Shown here: positions 34,207-42,145 of the stretch, one piece after another
Layout of the letters: each line of letters opens with the position of its first letter
How positions within the stretch are numbered: the first letter of the stretch is position 1
From: Flavonifractor sp. An100
GTDB lineage: Bacteria > Bacillota > Clostridia > Oscillospirales > Oscillospiraceae
Direction: 5' to 3'
Assembly (NCBI RefSeq): GCF_002161175.1
Contig: NZ_NFMA01000007.1
Location: 1-64,000 of the forward strand
Length of the DNA stretch: 64,000 nucleotides
Notes under the pieces: model-generated
Seen by the model: only the letters and a program-made list of their open reading frames with translations
Database searches by the model: none
Told to the model about the DNA's origin: nothing
Translations under genes and position numbers: made by a program

Positions 34207-35934
34207 ATGTCCTATCGTGATACCTATGATAAGTGGCTGGCCAGCCCCGCCCTGTCCCCGGAGGAAAAGGCCGAGCTGGAGGCCATCCGGGGGGATGAGA
34301 AGGAGATCGAGTCCCGATTCTTTGACCAGCTGTCCTTCGGCACCGCCGGGCTGCGGGGCACCATGGGTGTGGGCCTGTACCGGATGAACGTCCACGTCAT
34401 CCGCCACGCCACCCAGGCCTTTGCCCAGGTCATTCTGGAGGAGGGCCCCCAGGCTGTGGCCCGGGGCGTGGCCATCTGCTTTGACTGCCGGAACAACTCC
34501 GACACCTTCGCCCGGGAGGCTGCCTGCGTCATGGCGGGCAACGGCATTCCGGTGCGGCTGTTTGAGTCGCTGCGTCCCACCCCGGAGCTGAGCTTTGCTG
34601 TGCGGGAGTACGGGTGCATTGCGGGCATCAACGTCACCGCCAGCCACAACCCCAAGGAATATAACGGCTACAAGGTCTACTGGGAGGACGGCGCCCAGCT
34701 GCCCCCCAAGCACGCCGACGAAGTGGCCAAGAAGATGAAGGAGCTGGACGTCTTCGCCTGCGTTAAGACCATGGACTACGACCAGGCCATCTCGGAGGGC
34801 AAGATCGTCCTCATGGGGGCGGAGACCGACGAGAAATTCCTGGCCAATGTGATGGAGCAGGTCAACGACAAGGCTGTGGTGGAGAAGATGGCGGACACCT
34901 TCAAGATGGTGTACACCCCCTTCCACGGCACCGGCTACAAGCTCATCCCCGAGGCCCTCAAGCGTCTGGGCATGAAGCAGGTCATCTGCGTCCCCGAGCA
35001 GATGGTCATTGACGGTAACTTCCCCACTGTGGTCTCTCCCAACCCGGAGAACCCCGAGGGCTTCTATCTGGCGGTGGACATCGCCAAGAAGGAGGGGGCC
35101 GACTTCATCCTGGGCTCCGACCCCGACGCCGACCGGGTGGGCATCATGGTGCGCACCAAAGAGGACGACTTTGTGGTCATCTCGGGCAACCAGACCGGCG
35201 TGCTGCTGCTGGACTACCTCATCGGGGCCAAGCGCCGCACGGGCAAGATGCCCGACAAGCCGGTGGCCCTGAAGACCATCGTCACCACTGAGATGGCCCG
35301 GAAGGTGGCCGAGGTCAACGGCCTGCAGTGCTACGACACCTTCACCGGCTTTAAGTTCCTGGCCCAGAAGAAGGACCAGCTGGAGGAGAGCGGCGAGGGG
35401 AAGGTCATCTTCTCCTACGAGGAGTCCTACGGCTACATGCTGGGGGACTATGTCCGGGACAAGGACGCGGTGTCCGCCAGCGTGGAGCTGAGCGAAATGG
35501 CCGCCTGGTACGCCTCCCAGGGCATGACCCTCTACGACGCCCTCCAGGCCCTGTTTGAGAAGTACGGCTACTACGGAGAGAAGACCATGAACCTGGTCAT
35601 GCCCGGCCTGGACGGCCTGAAGAAGATGGCCGACCTGATGGCCGGCCTGCGGGAGAAGCCCCCGGTGGAGATCGCCGGAGTGGCCGTGAAGGAGCAGAAG
35701 GACTACCAGGACGGCAGCGTGGTGTGCGTGGCCGACGGCAGCAAGACCACCATGGAGCTGTCCGGCTCCAACGTGCTGCGCTACGAGATGGCCGACGGCA
35801 CCAGCCTCATCGTCCGTCCCTCGGGCACCGAGCCCAAGGTGAAGGTCTATATCCTGGCCAACGGCGCCAGCAAGGCCGACTGCGACGCCAAAGTGGCCAA
35901 GTACGCCGCCTGGGCGGAGAGCTTAAAGGGCTGA
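34207..35934 (+). CDS. phosphoglucomutase/phosphomannomutase (PgcA-like)
   Basis: The 575-residue alpha-D-phosphohexomutase has the phosphoserine loop GINVTASHNPKEYNGYK, the metal loop GSDPDADRVG, the sugar-binding SYEESYGYMLG and the phosphate-binding RPSGTEPKVK. The length and N-terminal YDKWLASPALS match the long Firmicute PgcA type, interconverting glucose 1- and 6-phosphate for glycogen and envelope sugars. ATG 34207 is chosen because TAGGAGG is eight bases upstream; ATG 34201 is too close. Single gene ending in a strong terminator. Confidence 0.94.
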   Translation: MSYRDTYDKWLASPALSPEEKAELEAIRGDEKEIESRFFDQLSFGTAGLRGTMGVGLYRMNVHVIRHATQAFAQVILEEGPQAVARGVAICFDCRNNSDTFAREAACVMAGNGIPVRLFESLRPTPELSFAVREYGCIAGINVTASHNPKEYNGYKVYWEDGAQLPPKHADEVAKKMKELDVFACVKTMDYDQAISEGKIVLMGAETDEKFLANVMEQVNDKAVVEKMADTFKMVYTPFHGTGYKLIPEALKRLGMKQVICVPEQMVIDGNFPTVVSPNPENPEGFYLAVDIAKKEGADFILGSDPDADRVGIMVRTKEDDFVVISGNQTGVLLLDYLIGAKRRTGKMPDKPVALKTIVTTEMARKVAEVNGLQCYDTFTGFKFLAQKKDQLEESGEGKVIFSYEESYGYMLGDYVRDKDAVSASVELSEMAAWYASQGMTLYDALQALFEKYGYYGEKTMNLVMPGLDGLKKMADLMAGLREKPPVEIAGVAVKEQKDYQDGSVVCVADGSKTTMELSGSNVLRYEMADGTSLIVRPSGTEPKVKVYILANGASKADCDAKVAKYAAWAESLKG

Positions 35935-35967
35935 GGCCGGCTGACAAGTTAAAAGCTGTTCCATTCC

Positions 35968-35999
35968 GGGGCATCCGCTGGCGCGGATGCCCCTTTTTT
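35968..35999 (+). terminator. terminator after the phosphohexomutase
   Basis: A perfect 11-bp stem GGGGCATCCGC/GCGGATGCCCC with TGGC loop is followed by six T. Confidence 0.92.
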
Positions 36000-36061
36000 C
36001 TCTGTTTTGGTTGAAAAAGTTTGTTTTTCTGTCGCTTTAATGCGTCAAATTGAATTTTATG

Positions 36062-36090
36062 TGTACTTTTTCCCCATACAATGGTACAAT
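36062..36090 (+). promoter_or_regulatory. possible ptb-buk promoter
   Basis: TGGTACAAT gives an extended -10 (TACAAT at 36085-36090). The -35 region at the right distance (TGTACT) is poor. A TTGAAT lies farther upstream at 36050. Confidence 0.4.
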
Positions 36091-36131
36091 GATTTTACCA
36101 AATCAGCCCAACAAAGGAGTTTGAATCTTCC

Positions 36132-37052
36132 ATGGTGATCTCTGGATTTCAGGAACTAAAGGGGCGTCTTCACGGCCTGCCCCCCTGCCAAGCGGTGGTG
36201 GCCGCCGCCCACGACGAGCACACCCTCCAGGCGGTCTTTGCCGCCCAGGCGGACGGCCTGATCCATCCGTTGCTGGTGGGAGAGCCGGAGGAGATCCGTT
36301 CCCTGGCCGGGAAGCTGGGCCATCCCCTCTCCCCCGACCAAGTGGTCCCCGCCCACGGCGAGGCGGACTGTGCCCAGCGCGCCGTGGCCCTCATCCGGGA
36401 GGGTGCGGGACAGATGCTGATCAAAGGCATGCTCCAGACCGGCTCTCTGCTCAAGGCGGTGGTCCAGAAGGAGACGGGCATCCGGGCCAGCCAGGTGATG
36501 TCCCACGTGGCCATTTTGGACGTGCCCCGCTACCCCAAGCTCCTCTTTGACACGGACGGAGGGATGTGCATCGCCCCCGACCTGGAGCAGAAGCGGCACA
36601 TCTTAAAAAACGCCCTGGATTTCTGCCGCTTTTTAGGCTACGACCGGCCCAAGGCGGCGGTGCTGTGCGCCGTGGAGACGGTCAACCCCCACATGCCCGA
36701 GACCCTGGACGCCGCCGCTTTGAAGGAGGAGGGGGCCCGGGGGGACTTCGGGCCCTGTGAGGTGGAGGGCCCCATCTCCCTGGACCTGGCCACCGACCCC
36801 GAAGCCGTCCGGGTGAAGGGCTACCACAGTCCGGTGGCCGGGGACGCGGACATCTTGCTGTGTCCCTCCATCGCCGCGGGCAACCTGCTGGGCAAGGCCC
36901 TGTACGGCCTGGCGGGGGGCCAGATGGCCGGCGTGGTGCTGGGGGCTACCGTTCCCATCACCATCAACTCCCGGGGGGCCACCCCGGAGGAGAAGTACAG
37001 CTCCATTCTCATCTGCGCCGCCATGGCCCAGAACACCCCATCCCATGTCTGA
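36132..37052 (+). CDS. ptb: phosphate butyryltransferase
   Basis: A 306-residue member of the phosphate acetyl/butyryltransferase family. It has HDEHTLQAVFAAQADGLIHPLLVG, AGQMLIKGMLQTGSLLKAVV and the C-terminal DILLCPSIAAGNLLGKALYGLAG. It converts butyryl-CoA and phosphate into butyryl phosphate. The adjoining butyrate kinase gene, 17 bases downstream, distinguishes it from a phosphotransacetylase. Together they yield butyrate and ATP. ATG 36132 with AAAGGAG about 12 bases upstream, slightly long spacing. Confidence 0.93.
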   Translation: MVISGFQELKGRLHGLPPCQAVVAAAHDEHTLQAVFAAQADGLIHPLLVGEPEEIRSLAGKLGHPLSPDQVVPAHGEADCAQRAVALIREGAGQMLIKGMLQTGSLLKAVVQKETGIRASQVMSHVAILDVPRYPKLLFDTDGGMCIAPDLEQKRHILKNALDFCRFLGYDRPKAAVLCAVETVNPHMPETLDAAALKEEGARGDFGPCEVEGPISLDLATDPEAVRVKGYHSPVAGDADILLCPSIAAGNLLGKALYGLAGGQMAGVVLGATVPITINSRGATPEEKYSSILICAAMAQNTPSHV

Positions 37053-37069
37053 CCACAGGAGGATTTCCT

Positions 37070-38158
37070 ATGTCTGAACGGATCTTAGTGCTCAACCCCG
37101 GCTCCACCAGTACCAAGGCGGCGGTGTATCAGGACGACCGCCCCCTAATGACCCACAGTATTGTCCACACCAACCAGGACCTGGCCCCCTATCCCGCCCT
37201 CAACGACCAGCTGGACTACCGGGTGGCGCTGGTGCGGGGCTGGCTGGCCCAGGAGGGCTTCGACCTGTCCACCCTGTCGGCGGTGGTAGGGCGGGGCGGT
37301 ATTATCCCCAATATCGTCTCCGGAGGCTACCTGGTGGATGACGCTTTGTCTGACTGCCTGCTCCACCACACCGTCTTTGACCACGCCTCCAACCTGGGTG
37401 GACTAATGGCCCGCTCCTTTGCCCAGCCCCTGGGCATCCCCGCTTACATCTACGACGCCGTCACCAGCGACGAGCTGCTCCCGGAGGCCCGGGTCACCGG
37501 CTTTAAGGAGGTCACCCGCACCAGCTTCTGCCACGTCCTCAATGCCCGGGCCACCGGCCACAAATATGCCCAGGCCATGGGGCGCAGCTACGAGGACATG
37601 AATCTGGTCATCGCCCATCTGGGAGGAGGCATCTCCATCTCCGCCCACGCCCACGGCCGGATCATCGACTCCGTCTCCGACGACGCCGGTCCCTTCTCCC
37701 CCGACCGGGGAGGCAGCCTCAACATGCTCTACGTGGTGGACCTGTGCTACTCCGGCAAGTACACCAAGGCGGACATGCTGAAAAAGCTCCGGGGAGAGGG
37801 GGGCATCTCCGCCCTGCTGGGCACCCACGACTGTCAGGAGGTGGAGCGGCGCATCCAGAATGGAGACGAGTGGGCCGCCCTGGTCTACAAGGCCCAGGCC
37901 CTTCAGATCGCCAAGGGGGTAGGCATCATGCTGGGCTGCTTTACCGAGCTGATCGACGCGGTCATCCTCACCGGCGGCCTGGCCAACTCCAAACTGCTCA
38001 CCGACATGGTCATCGGTTACCTGCACAACCTGTGCCGGGTGGTGATCATCCCCGGGGAAAATGAGATGGAGGCCCTGGCCCTGGGCACCCTGCGCATCCT
38101 GCGGGGGGAGGAGCCCGTCCACACCTTCCACCCCGTCTGTCCCCTTCCCGCCCGATAA
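37070..38158 (+). CDS. buk: butyrate kinase
   Basis: The 362-residue acetokinase-family protein begins MSERILVLNPGSTSTKAAVY and has AVVGRGGIIPNIVSGGYLVDDAL, LVIAHLGGGISISAHAHGRIID and ILTGGLANSKLLTDM. The length of about 360 and IIP-SGGY favour butyrate kinase over acetate kinase. It transfers phosphate from butyryl phosphate to ADP. ATG 37070 follows ACAGGAGG. Coupled with ptb. Confidence 0.95.
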   Translation: MSERILVLNPGSTSTKAAVYQDDRPLMTHSIVHTNQDLAPYPALNDQLDYRVALVRGWLAQEGFDLSTLSAVVGRGGIIPNIVSGGYLVDDALSDCLLHHTVFDHASNLGGLMARSFAQPLGIPAYIYDAVTSDELLPEARVTGFKEVTRTSFCHVLNARATGHKYAQAMGRSYEDMNLVIAHLGGGISISAHAHGRIIDSVSDDAGPFSPDRGGSLNMLYVVDLCYSGKYTKADMLKKLRGEGGISALLGTHDCQEVERRIQNGDEWAALVYKAQALQIAKGVGIMLGCFTELIDAVILTGGLANSKLLTDMVIGYLHNLCRVVIIPGENEMEALALGTLRILRGEEPVHTFHPVCPLPAR

Positions 38159-38162
38159 TCAA

Positions 38163-38200
38163 AAAACAGCCCCGGACCTACACGGTCTGGGGCTGTTTTT
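38163..38200. terminator. bidirectional terminator between buk and the EI-like gene
   Basis: AAAACAGCCCC pairs with GGGGCTGTTTT, with an inner GACC/GGTC. The minus-strand gene's stop codon (38178-38180) lies in the hairpin loop. Confidence 0.88.
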
Positions 38201-38963
38201 CCTTCTGTTTGTCCTTCTCGGAAGGGGGCATTCCTCCCGCCTGATAGCGCAGCCGCAGCCGTTCCAGGGTGGCTCCGTCCGGCTCCAGATACAGCCGGTG
38301 GTCAAAGCCGTCCAGCAAAGCCAGACGTCCGTCCCACTCCCTGCCCAGCTCCACCTCGGCCATGGCCGGGATACCGTAGGCCCGCAGAAGCATGGCGGTG
38401 TGGCTGTCCACGCTCCCCTGCCGGGCGATCAGCCCCAGCAGCCTGCGGTGATCCAGGTCCAACACCTCGCTGGGGAAAAACTTGTCCGCCACCAAAATGG
38501 CCGGTCCCTCCCGCAGAGGGTCATAGCGCCGGTGGCCCAGCAGCAGGCGGATCATCCGGTGGCAGATGTCCCGGATGTCCATGGCCCGGGCCTGCATATA
38601 GGTGCTGTCCATCTCATCAAAGGCCTGGCTGAACCGCTCCCCCGCCGCCTGGACGGCGTACTCCGCCGTCACGCCCCGCTCCCGGATCATGGAGCGGACG
38701 GCGCTCTCCAGTTCCTCGTCCTGGAGCAGGATGGCGTGGATGGCGAATATGGAGGCCAGCCCCTCTCCGATCCACCGCACCGCCTGCTCATACAGGGTGG
38801 TCAGCTGGCCCACCGCCAGGCTCTGGGCGGTGTGAAAGCGGTGTATCTCCTCTTCCCAGTTCAACTGGGAAAATTCCGTCACATCCTGTTCCGGTCTGCG
38901 AAGAAACCGCAGCCGGCCAAAGGCGATCTGTCCCAGAATGGATTTTCCCATGGCTGTCTCCAT
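38178..38963 (-). CDS. isolated PTS enzyme I N-terminal module
   Basis: The 261-residue protein matches only the N-terminal half of PTS enzyme I. It has a helical HPr-binding-like part with EIHRFHTAQSLAVGQL and ALSSIFAIHAILLQD-like helices (GLASIFAIHAILLQDEEL). The phosphohistidine domain follows, with GPAILVADKFFPSEVLDLD and GSVDSHTAMLLRAYGIPAM, retaining the active His. The PEP-binding barrel is missing: the gene ends at a Lys/Glu-rich tail and a terminator. It cannot use PEP alone; it may relay phosphate or act as a regulator. ATG 38963 follows GGGAGGTG. Confidence 0.78.
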   Translation of the reverse strand: METAMGKSILGQIAFGRLRFLRRPEQDVTEFSQLNWEEEIHRFHTAQSLAVGQLTTLYEQAVRWIGEGLASIFAIHAILLQDEELESAVRSMIRERGVTAEYAVQAAGERFSQAFDEMDSTYMQARAMDIRDICHRMIRLLLGHRRYDPLREGPAILVADKFFPSEVLDLDHRRLLGLIARQGSVDSHTAMLLRAYGIPAMAEVELGREWDGRLALLDGFDHRLYLEPDGATLERLRLRYQAGGMPPSEKDKQKEKQPQTV

Positions 38964-39111
38964 GCGCACACCTCCCGCCGGCTCGGACTTTTGTTTGATT
39001 ATAGCCGTTCCGGCCATCCTTTGTAAATTGGGATTCAGCCCAATTTTTCCCCTGCCCCGGCAGGCATTCCTGACCCTTCCGTCCTACTTGTCTTGGTACA
39101 GAGAATGCTTC

Positions 39112-39141
39112 TTTACTTCAAAAAAGTACCGTGGTATAATA
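39112..39141 (+). promoter_or_regulatory. aminotransferase promoter
   Basis: TTTACT and a perfect TATAAT are 18 bases apart, with a TGG extended -10 element. Nothing else is seen in the 260-base gap 38964-39223. Confidence 0.6.
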
Positions 39142-39223
39142 GGAAAGCTAAGAACTTGTCCCATTTTCATTCTATGTCCCCAGGGACGGTTATAGAACTG
39201 ACAAGCAAGAGGAGGTTTTTCCC

Positions 39224-40405
39224 ATGGTTTCGGAACGTATGTTGGGACTGGGCACCGCCCGGTCCGTGATTCGGGAGCTGTTTGAATATGGCAAGCAGCG
39301 CGCCGCTGTAGTAGGTGCGGAGAATGTGTTCGATTTCTCTCTGGGCAACCCCAGTGTCCCCGCCCCTCCCCAGGTCAACGAGACGGCCATCCGCATTCTC
39401 CAGGAGCAGCCCGACCTCATCCACTGCTACACCAGCGCCCAGGGCGACGCCGCTGCCCGGCAGCGCTTTGCCGACTCCCTGAACCGGCGCTTCGGCGGGG
39501 ACTACACCGCCGACCAGTTCTACCTCACCGTGGGCGCGGCCGCCTCTTTGTGCTGCGTGTTCAACGGCCTGACCTGCCCCGGGGACGAGTTCATCGTCTT
39601 TGCCCCCTACTTCCCGGAGTACAAGGTGTTCATCGAAGGGGCCGGTGCCAAGATGGTGCTCATTCCCCCGGAAATCGAGCACTTCCAAATTGACTTTGAC
39701 GCCTTCCAGGCCGCCATCACCCCCCACACCAAGGGCGTGGTGGTCAACACCCCCAACAACCCCTCTGGCGTGGTCTACTCCCAGGAAACCCTGGAGCAGC
39801 TGGCCGCCATCCTCACCGCCAAGAGCCGGGAGTACGGACACCCCATCTACCTCATTTCCGACGAGCCCTACCGGGAGATCGTCTTCTCCGGAGTCAAGGC
39901 CCCCTGGATCCCCCACCTGTACCGGGACACCATTGTGTGCTACTCCTTCTCCAAGTCCCTGTCCCTGCCCGGCGAGCGTCTGGGTTATGTTCTGGTCCCC
40001 GGCCAGGTGACCGATGCCCAGCAGGTCTATGCCGCGGTGGCCGGAGCCGGCCGGTCCCTGGGCTACGTCAATGCCCCCAGCCTGTTCCAGCAGGTCACCT
40101 CCCTGTGCTGTGACCTGACCTCCGACCTTGCCGTCTACGAGCGCAACTGTCAGCTGCTGGTGTCCTCTCTGCGGGAGATGGGCTACCATGTGGCCCAGCC
40201 CGGCGGCGCCTTCTACCTCTTCCCCCGGTCCCTGGAGCCCGACGACTTGGCCTTCAGTGAGCGGGCCAAGCAGTTTGATCTGCTCCTGGTCCCCGGCTCC
40301 GGCTTCGGCGCCCCCGGCCACGTACGCATCGCTTACTGCGTGCAGACCGAGATGATCGAGCGCTCCCTGCCCAAGTTCAAGGCCCTGGCCGATTCCTACC
40401 GCTGA
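39224..40405 (+). CDS. PLP-dependent aminotransferase, class I/II
   Basis: A 393-residue fold-type I aminotransferase: FSLGNPSVPAPPQV, VVNTPNNPSGVVYS, SDEPYREIVF, and the PLP Lys in CYSFSKSLSLPGERLGYV. It resembles the aspartate/aromatic aminotransferase subgroup without a clear substrate. The ATG follows AAGAGGAGG. Single gene with its own promoter and a terminator downstream. Confidence 0.92.
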   Translation: MVSERMLGLGTARSVIRELFEYGKQRAAVVGAENVFDFSLGNPSVPAPPQVNETAIRILQEQPDLIHCYTSAQGDAAARQRFADSLNRRFGGDYTADQFYLTVGAAASLCCVFNGLTCPGDEFIVFAPYFPEYKVFIEGAGAKMVLIPPEIEHFQIDFDAFQAAITPHTKGVVVNTPNNPSGVVYSQETLEQLAAILTAKSREYGHPIYLISDEPYREIVFSGVKAPWIPHLYRDTIVCYSFSKSLSLPGERLGYVLVPGQVTDAQQVYAAVAGAGRSLGYVNAPSLFQQVTSLCCDLTSDLAVYERNCQLLVSSLREMGYHVAQPGGAFYLFPRSLEPDDLAFSERAKQFDLLLVPGSGFGAPGHVRIAYCVQTEMIERSLPKFKALADSYR

Positions 40406-40411
40406 TTTTTC

Positions 40412-40446
40412 TGTCCGTCCCGTTTTTTCGGGGCGGACATTTTTTC
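40412..40446 (+). terminator. terminator after the aminotransferase
   Basis: TGTCCG and CCCG pair with CGGG and CGGACA around a T-rich loop, followed by TTTTTTC. Confidence 0.82.
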
Positions 40447-40642
40447 TGTTTTTTGTTAAAATTCAGTTAAAATTGTCCCTCTTTCTTAAAATCGTCCCCC
40501 TTTTTTGCCCGATTCCTCCCTGCTTTCCTCCTCTATTTTTATGGAAATCTCACCTTTCCAAAGCCTACTTTTTCCTGTATGATAAAAGAGCAAAAAAAGA
40601 AAAGACTATAAAATAATGATTCCCAACAGGAGGAAATCAAGC

Positions 40643-42073
40643 ATGAGAAAAACCAAAGTGATTTGTACTCTGGGCCCCGCGGTGGACAACGAGGAAATGA
40701 TCCGCGCTCTCATCCGCACCGGCATGAACGCGGCCCGGTTTAACTTTTCCCACGGCAGCCATCCCGAACACCTGGCCCGGCTGAATCTGCTCAAATCCGT
40801 CCGGGACTCCATGGGCTGGCCGGTGGCTACCATTTTGGACACGAAGGGTCCGGAAATCCGCATCAAGGGCTTTGACACCAAGGCCATCACCCTGGAGGCG
40901 GGGGACTCCTTCACCCTGACCACCGACGACATCACCGGGGATCAGACCCAGGTGTCGGTGACCTACCCCGAGCTGCACAAGGAGCTGACCGTGGGGCAGG
41001 AGATCCTTATTGACGACGGTCTGGTGGCCATTCGGGTCAAGGAGATCGAGGGTACCCGGATCCACTGCACCGTGGAAAATGGCGGCACCCTCTCGGCCAA
41101 CAAGTCCATCAACATCCCCGGCGTCCACATCCATCTCCCCGCCCTCACCGAGAAGGACGTATCCGACATCCAATTCGGCGTAGAGAACGACTTTGACTTT
41201 GTGGCGGCCTCCTTTGTCCGCCGGGCGGCGGACGTGGAGGCGGTGCGCCAGGTCCTCCATGACTGCGGCGGGGACAGCGTAAAGATCATCGCCAAGATCG
41301 AAAACCAGGAGGGCGTGGACAACATCGACGAGATCTTGGCCGCTGCCGACGGCATCATGGTGGCCCGGGGTGACCTGGGCGTGGAGATTCCCGCCGCCCG
41401 GGTACCCATCCTGCAAAAGCAGATCATCCGCAAGGGTCTTCAGGCGGGCAAGCCGGTAATCACCGCCACCCAGATGCTGGACTCCATGATGCGCAACCCC
41501 CGTCCCACCCGAGCGGAGGTGTCCGACGTGGCCAACGCCGTCTTTGACGGCACCAGCTGCGTGATGCTCTCCGGGGAGACCGCCGGCGGCAAGTACCCGG
41601 TGGAGGCCCTGACCACCATGGTGGGCATCATCAACGAGGCGGAGAGCTCCATCAACTACTGGCGCCAGTTCCAGAAGCAGCGGGTGGTTCCCGCCTCCAA
41701 CATCAACGACGCCATCACCCACACCTGCTGTCTGACCGCCAAGGACCTGGACGCCAAGGCCATTCTGGCCGCCACCAGCTCCGGCCGCACCGCCCGTATG
41801 ATCTGCCGGTTCCGCCCCGCCTGTCCGGTGGCCGCCCTGACCATGAGTGAAAAGGTCCGCCGCCAGCTGGCTATCTGCTGGGGCGTCATCCCCTTCCTCA
41901 CCGGAGAGGTCAACTCCACCGACCGGATCTTCTCTCTGTCCGCCGAGGTGGGCGTGAAGGAGGGTCTGGTGCAAAACGGCGACACCGTGGTCATCACCGC
42001 CGGAGTCCCCTTGGGCAAGAGCGGCTCCACCAACCTCATCAAGGCCCAGGTCATTGATCAGGACGCCATGTAA
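40643..42073 (+). CDS. pyk: pyruvate kinase
   Basis: The 476-residue full-length enzyme has RFNFSHG, DTKGPEIRIKG, IIAKIENQEGVDNIDEIL, MVARGDLGVEIP, ATQMLDSMM and PTRAEVSDVANAVFDGTSCVMLSGETAGG. The C-terminal allosteric domain is present (about 355-476, CCLTAKDLDAKAILAATSSGRTARM). It converts PEP and ADP to pyruvate and ATP. The ATG follows ACAGGAGG. A divergent short paralogue is at 4567-5559. An extended -10 (TGTATGATA near 40577) may be its promoter. Confidence 0.98.
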   Translation: MRKTKVICTLGPAVDNEEMIRALIRTGMNAARFNFSHGSHPEHLARLNLLKSVRDSMGWPVATILDTKGPEIRIKGFDTKAITLEAGDSFTLTTDDITGDQTQVSVTYPELHKELTVGQEILIDDGLVAIRVKEIEGTRIHCTVENGGTLSANKSINIPGVHIHLPALTEKDVSDIQFGVENDFDFVAASFVRRAADVEAVRQVLHDCGGDSVKIIAKIENQEGVDNIDEILAAADGIMVARGDLGVEIPAARVPILQKQIIRKGLQAGKPVITATQMLDSMMRNPRPTRAEVSDVANAVFDGTSCVMLSGETAGGKYPVEALTTMVGIINEAESSINYWRQFQKQRVVPASNINDAITHTCCLTAKDLDAKAILAATSSGRTARMICRFRPACPVAALTMSEKVRRQLAICWGVIPFLTGEVNSTDRIFSLSAEVGVKEGLVQNGDTVVITAGVPLGKSGSTNLIKAQVIDQDAM

Positions 42074-42104
42074 CGGTTTCCTTTCCCAAACATCACCCAT
42101 AGGA

Positions 42105-42139
42105 AAGACCGGCCGGCCCCAAAAGGGCCGGCCGGTCTT
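42105..42139. terminator. bidirectional terminator between pyk and the EAL/GGDEF gene
   Basis: A 15-bp stem AAGACCGGCCGGCCC with its complement around CAAAA, followed by CTTGCTTT on the plus strand and CCTATGGG on the minus strand. Confidence 0.82.
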
Positions 42140-42145
42140 CTTGCT

